In this document: positions 60,827-64,000 of the stretch, in pieces | Layout of the letters: each line of letters starts with the position of its first letter | Numbering within the stretch: position 1 is the stretch's first letter | Source of the DNA: Sporobacter termitidis DSM 10068 | GTDB taxonomy: Bacteria; Bacillota; Clostridia; Oscillospirales; Oscillospiraceae | Direction: 5' to 3' | DNA: 64,000 bases | Assembly (NCBI RefSeq): GCF_900130065.1 | Contig: NZ_FQXV01000001.1 | Location: forward strand, 278,572-342,571 | The notes under the pieces: model-generated | The model's database searches: none | Told to the model about the DNA's origin: nothing | Seen by the model: the letters and a program-made list of their open reading frames with translations, nothing else | Translations under genes and position numbers: made by a program

Positions 60827-62492
60827 TACGATCGATTTGTTCGCAGGTGCGGGCGGGCTGAGCCTTGGATTTGTGAGAACTGGGTGTTTTAATATCATAG
60901 CGGCTGTAGAATATGATAGGTATGCTGCCCAGACATATGCAGAAAATCATGAAGGAGTTGACGTACTGCGAGAAGACGCATCAAAAATATCGTTTAAAGA
61001 GAAAATAGAAACCAAATATGGCAAAGTGGATATAGTAATAGGTGGACCTCCATGCCAAGGATTTTCAAATGCCAATAGACAGAAAAGCAACCTGATTAGC
61101 GGCAATAATCAGCTGGTGCAGCATTATGTCCGGGCAATAGAAGAGCTGGATCCCATTGCTTTTGTTCTTGAAAATGTAAAGACATTGGAATCAAAAAAGC
61201 ACTTTTTCTTTGTTGACAGCAGCAATATTGATGAAGTGAATCAATTGGGAATTCCAACTAAGAAAGAGAAAATTAATTTATGTGGGGAAAATGAAACTGC
61301 AGCGATGATTGCTGGAGTATTTCCTTATATGGCCGATTTAGATTTATATAGAATAAAAAAGGAAGGATACAGCTTGCTTTGCACGCTATTGAAGTTTTCA
61401 CGCACCCGCGAGCGTGCCGAAAAGTATTTCAAAGATCAAGAGAAAAGAATTGATAAGTTGTTTAAAGATTGGGAGCATCTGCATTCAGCCTTTTGGAATG
61501 AACAATGGGAACATTTTTTTCGAGATGCCAAAGAAATCCTTCAGAGATTTGGATTTGAAAGAGAAGAGTATTCTATATATTTTGATAGGTTGAAAACGCT
61601 TGTGGAAGTTGAGCAGGCAATTGAACGATTAAGTGAGTTGAATGAAAATCATATTGATTTTGAGATACAAGTTTCTGATAGCCGCATAACGGTAATTGCT
61701 GATACTTTTACTGTAAAGGATTACTTGGATTGTAAATTCAAAGCGCTGGGTTATGATTGTAATAAAGCAATTCTGAATGCTGCTGATTTTGGCGTCCCAC
61801 AGACAAGAGAACGCTTTATCAGGATAGGCATAAAAAAAGAAATTGCCAACGGAAAAGAGGTCAAGTTGCCTTCGCCTATTCTTAAAGAAAATGATTATAA
61901 TACCGTCAGGGATGCAATTGAGGATTTGGAGGAACTGGATGCTTCTATTGATGCAGAAGCACCCCCTATACATGCTTTATTAAAAGAAGGTTCAAAATTG
62001 GCGGCTTTGCTTTATGATGAAGATATTATTTGCAACCATGTTGCTACAGACACAGGCGAAGTAGCTAAAAAGAGATTTGAAGCGCTCGCTCAAGGAGAAA
62101 ACTTTCATAATTTAAATAAAGCATTAAAAACTACATACTCTCTCCCTGAAAGGACGCAGAATACCATTTATCTGCGCCTACAGTATGACGAACCATCTGG
62201 AACTGTGATGAATGTCCGCAAATCCATGTGGATACATCCGATATTGAATAGAGCATTAAGTATTAGAGAAGCAGCCAGATTGCAATCTTTCCCAAACAGC
62301 TTTGTTTTCCATGGATCCAAGAATTCTCAATATCAGCAGGTAGGCAATGCAGTTCCACCCCTGCTGGGGCAGGCCATTGCTGAATGTTTGCTGGAACAAC
62401 TGGAAATAAAATCAGCGAGTTCTTTGGCTAACGACTTAGGGGTTGCAACAACAAGTACCCATATGGAGAGAGAAGACGATCACATTGCCTGA
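60813..62492 (+). CDS. dcm: DNA (cytosine-5) methyltransferase with a large internal insertion
   Basis: 559 residues from the ATG at 60813 (GGAGG six nt upstream, inside the AIPR gene). Motif I TIDLFAGAGGLSLGF, motif IV GGPPCQGFS with catalytic Cys81, motif VI ENV (120-122), motif VIII FGVPQTRERF (326-335), motif X QYQQVGNAVPPLLGQA. Between motifs VI and VIII, where 30-40 residues are usual, about 180 helical charged residues are inserted (123-300). It methylates the host sites protecting against the cassette's nuclease. Vsr follows after 1 bp. Confidence 0.95.
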   Translation: MKKLNTIDLFAGAGGLSLGFVRTGCFNIIAAVEYDRYAAQTYAENHEGVDVLREDASKISFKEKIETKYGKVDIVIGGPPCQGFSNANRQKSNLISGNNQLVQHYVRAIEELDPIAFVLENVKTLESKKHFFFVDSSNIDEVNQLGIPTKKEKINLCGENETAAMIAGVFPYMADLDLYRIKKEGYSLLCTLLKFSRTRERAEKYFKDQEKRIDKLFKDWEHLHSAFWNEQWEHFFRDAKEILQRFGFEREEYSIYFDRLKTLVEVEQAIERLSELNENHIDFEIQVSDSRITVIADTFTVKDYLDCKFKALGYDCNKAILNAADFGVPQTRERFIRIGIKKEIANGKEVKLPSPILKENDYNTVRDAIEDLEELDASIDAEAPPIHALLKEGSKLAALLYDEDIICNHVATDTGEVAKKRFEALAQGENFHNLNKALKTTYSLPERTQNTIYLRLQYDEPSGTVMNVRKSMWIHPILNRALSIREAARLQSFPNSFVFHGSKNSQYQQVGNAVPPLLGQAIAECLLEQLEIKSASSLANDLGVATTSTHMEREDDHIA

Positions 62493-62493
62493 T

Positions 62494-62919
62494 ATGTTTG
62501 ATCCGCAAAAGCGAAGTGAAATAATGTCCCATATCCGCTCAAAAGATACCAAGGGCGAATTATTGGTGCGCAAATATTTGCATAGAATGGGTTTCCGATT
62601 TCGCCTTCAGGATGCAAGATTGCCAGGCAAACCAGATATTGTGTTGCCGAAATATAAATGCGTCGTGTTTATCCATGGATGTTTTTGGCATGCACACCAA
62701 GGATGCAAATACTATCGTGATCCCAAGTCTAATACTGACTATTGGATTCCTAAAATTCAGAAAAATGTTGAAAGAGATAAACAGGTAGTTAGTGATCTTG
62801 CATTGATGGGTTGGAAGGTGGAAATAGTCTGGGAATGTGAGCTGAAAAAGGATGCTGAGACACGATTAAATAATTTAGTATCGTCATTGATATATAACTT
62901 GACAGTAAACAACATATGA
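62494..62919 (+). CDS. vsr: Very-short-patch-repair (Vsr) endonuclease
   Basis: 141 residues from the ATG at 62494, the family's usual start (MFDPQKRSEIMSHIRSKDTK). LPGKPDIVLPKY has the catalytic Asp48, and FIHGCFWHAHQGCKY carries the His and Cys residues that bind metal and zinc. It nicks T-G mismatches made when 5-methylcytosine deaminates, so it repairs damage from the adjacent methylase. No strong ribosome site is seen; translation probably depends on coupling to dcm, whose stop lies 1 bp before. Confidence 0.95.
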   Translation: MFDPQKRSEIMSHIRSKDTKGELLVRKYLHRMGFRFRLQDARLPGKPDIVLPKYKCVVFIHGCFWHAHQGCKYYRDPKSNTDYWIPKIQKNVERDKQVVSDLALMGWKVEIVWECELKKDAETRLNNLVSSLIYNLTVNNI

Positions 62920-63114
62920 CAAAGTTACCATTGTTACTGGAGAACATATGAGTATAATCAATCCATACTGCTTGATGAATTTTGGGAAAGTAATTCCATG
63001 TTTAAGAAATAGTAAAGTGCTGTGACTGCATACGAAGAGTATATCCACAGTTTTACTGAAAATAACCTGCAAACCAGATAAGCAGATGAAAGCGTATGTG
63101 AACGAGGTGTCTTT

Positions 63115-63600
63115 GTGGCAAATAAGAAGCTAAATGCTCATGTATATATGGAGACGAAGACTAAATTTATCGACCATAAGCTTACAGTCCTGCAGAACGA
63201 AAACGGCTACTTGTATGCTAATGGTATTTACCCTACCAAGATTCTTAAGCAGGATCTTCCCGACTGGTATATCCGCTGCTACATATATCATCAATATGGA
63301 TATATTTCTGCTAAAGGTGTGAAGCAGCTGCTGTATGCACCAAACTATGCATTTGACAATCATCTCTATAAGGATGATTGTCTGTACGTCTCTTATAACG
63401 GTAAAATTGAACGTCAATCCGGAACCGATCTTTCTATATACTCAGGCTATGACGAGTATCTATATGGACCATGCATTGTTTCATTTACTCAGGCAGTTGG
63501 GCGATATTCTGGCTATGATATTTCTGATATTCTGGCCTCAATGGCTGCTAAAAAGCAATGGTATGAGGAAAGAAACGGAGCGGGGGCGATGCAAATATGA
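63115..63600 (+). CDS. Hypothetical island protein
   Basis: 161 residues from a GTG at 63115 with GAGGTG upstream. It is rich in Tyr and Ile: LNAHVYMETKTKFIDHKLTV, YLYANGIYPTKILKQDLPDW, YIYHQYGYISAKGVKQLLYA. No family, signal peptide or membrane segment was recognised. It overlaps the next small gene by 4 bp (ATGA), so the pair is co-translated. It lies between the defence operon and the integrase and may belong to the element core. Confidence 0.65.
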   Translation: MANKKLNAHVYMETKTKFIDHKLTVLQNENGYLYANGIYPTKILKQDLPDWYIRCYIYHQYGYISAKGVKQLLYAPNYAFDNHLYKDDCLYVSYNGKIERQSGTDLSIYSGYDEYLYGPCIVSFTQAVGRYSGYDISDILASMAAKKQWYEERNGAGAMQI

Positions 63601-63806
63601 CAAGGGAGCAGGCGGAAAAAGAGCTCATTGCCATGCTTGAAGAAGCGGGGCAAGGCCCATATTACGATGCGGATGAGGTCTTTGCACATCTGCTGGAAAG
63701 CTTGACAGATAAATTCGCCCTTACGGAAGAAGAAAGGCGGAGTTACGAACAGAGGATGCTTCACGAAACAGAGGTAATACAGGCATTAGGACTGCTAGAG
63801 GAATAG
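63597..63806 (+). CDS. Small acidic hypothetical island protein
   Basis: 69 residues, coupled to the preceding gene. MTREQAEKELIAMLEEAGQG and EEERRSYEQRMLHETEVIQA show an acidic, helical protein without membrane segments. The pair could be a toxin-antitoxin or element-maintenance pair, but neither sequence shows a known toxin fold, so this is only a guess from size and coupling. Confidence 0.65.
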   Translation: MTREQAEKELIAMLEEAGQGPYYDADEVFAHLLESLTDKFALTEEERRSYEQRMLHETEVIQALGLLEE

Positions 63807-63884
63807 TCTTCGTTCCAGTTGCTTTATGTTTGCCAACCTTATTTAAATTAGCCTTATAGTTAGGAATAAACGATATAATATCTC

Positions 63885-63920
63885 TTGCCGGCACGTTTTC
63901 GGAGGTGCCGGCAATTTTAT
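63885..63920 (+). terminator. Terminator before the integrase gene
   Basis: TTGCCGGCAC (63885-63894) pairs with GTGCCGGCAA (63905-63914), followed by TTTTATT. It separates the small-gene pair from the integrase. Confidence 0.85.
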
Positions 63921-63935
63921 TCTAGGAGAGATATT

Positions 63936-64000
63936 ATGGCATCAATTGTAAAGCGCAACAAAAGCTATGCGGTAGTTTACGGCTACAAAGACTTGGGGGG
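63936..64000 (+). CDS. int: Tyrosine site-specific integrase, N-terminal fragment (runs off the right edge)
   Basis: From ATG 63936 (AGGAGAG upstream) the frame reads MASIVKRNKSYAVVYGYKDL and then Gly residues to the edge. This is the usual start of Tn916/phage-type integrases, whose N-terminal AP2-like or three-stranded DNA-binding domain begins M(A)SI-K-R-x-x-x-Y-x-V-V-Y. Only 21 codons are visible, so the catalytic domain cannot be seen. With the tRNA-Ser half at 51338 it frames the element; the distal attachment site should lie beyond. Confidence 0.75.
   Translation, partial: MASIVKRNKSYAVVYGYKDLG

Noticed and set aside
63115-63806. Calling the small gene pair a toxin-antitoxin system
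   Set aside because: Only size and overlap support it; no toxin or antitoxin motif is visible.

Overview
The window looks like a chromosomal segment of an anaerobic Clostridia-type Firmicute. The left two thirds are GC-rich. Signs for this: strong GGAGG-type ribosome sites with many TTG/GTG starts, sigma-A-like promoters (TTGACA/TATAAT), a textbook sigma-D motility promoter, and clostridial families throughout ([FeFe]-hydrogenase, NuoEF-linked formate dehydrogenase, selenocysteine formate dehydrogenase, CvfB, YwbE). The genus cannot be fixed from the sequence.

Layout. 1-6.2 kb: patatin-like protein (partial), VOC protein, DUF1906 glycosidase-like protein, then a fused HTH/periplasmic-binding-protein regulator divergent from modABC (molybdate import). 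6.2-13 kb: GNAT protein, then a minus-strand operon nuoE-nuoF-fdhA-fdhD for a cysteine-type NAD-linked formate dehydrogenase. 13-25 kb: two TetR units with clear operators, a bicupin, a frameshifted MFS transporter, a DEAD-box helicase, a PanE-like reductase, serine dehydratase and an AraC-kinase fusion. 25-33.4 kb: selB, then hydA-hycB-hycB-fdhF-fdhD. fdhF has an in-frame UGA followed by a SECIS-like hairpin; the gene set matches hydrogen-dependent CO2 reductase (HDCR). Molybdate uptake, two FdhD sulfurtransferases and SelB all serve the two formate dehydrogenases. 33.5-46.5 kb: chemoreceptor, two DEAD-box helicases, CvfB, YwbE, TopB, ABC-F, YaaA, peroxiredoxin and small proteins. 46.6-51.2 kb: a more AT-rich module of HTH, response regulator, intramembrane-type histidine kinase, ABC ATPase and FtsX-type permease, probably for cell-envelope peptide stress.

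51.3-64 kb: a low-GC integrative element. Its left boundary is a 3' half of a tRNA-Ser(CGA) cut in the anticodon loop, still followed by the tRNA's terminator. Inside are an excisionase/winged-helix protein, a ParB-like protein, and a tightly coupled cassette: HTH, MORC/MutL-like ATPase, Z1 helicase, PD-(D/E)XK nuclease (DUF4420), AIPR protein, C5 cytosine methylase and Vsr nuclease. Two unknown small genes and the start of a tyrosine integrase follow. This is a restriction-modification-like phage-defence island; the architecture belongs to a class predicted computationally before.

The least expected feature is a dispersed intergenic repeat family of at least six copies. A core of about 190 bp with inverted ends (AGnnTGTCGA) lies, in the complete copies, between two near-identical terminator hairpins, while the hairpins differ from copy to copy. 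This suggests a small non-autonomous mobile element that inserts at terminators and duplicates them.
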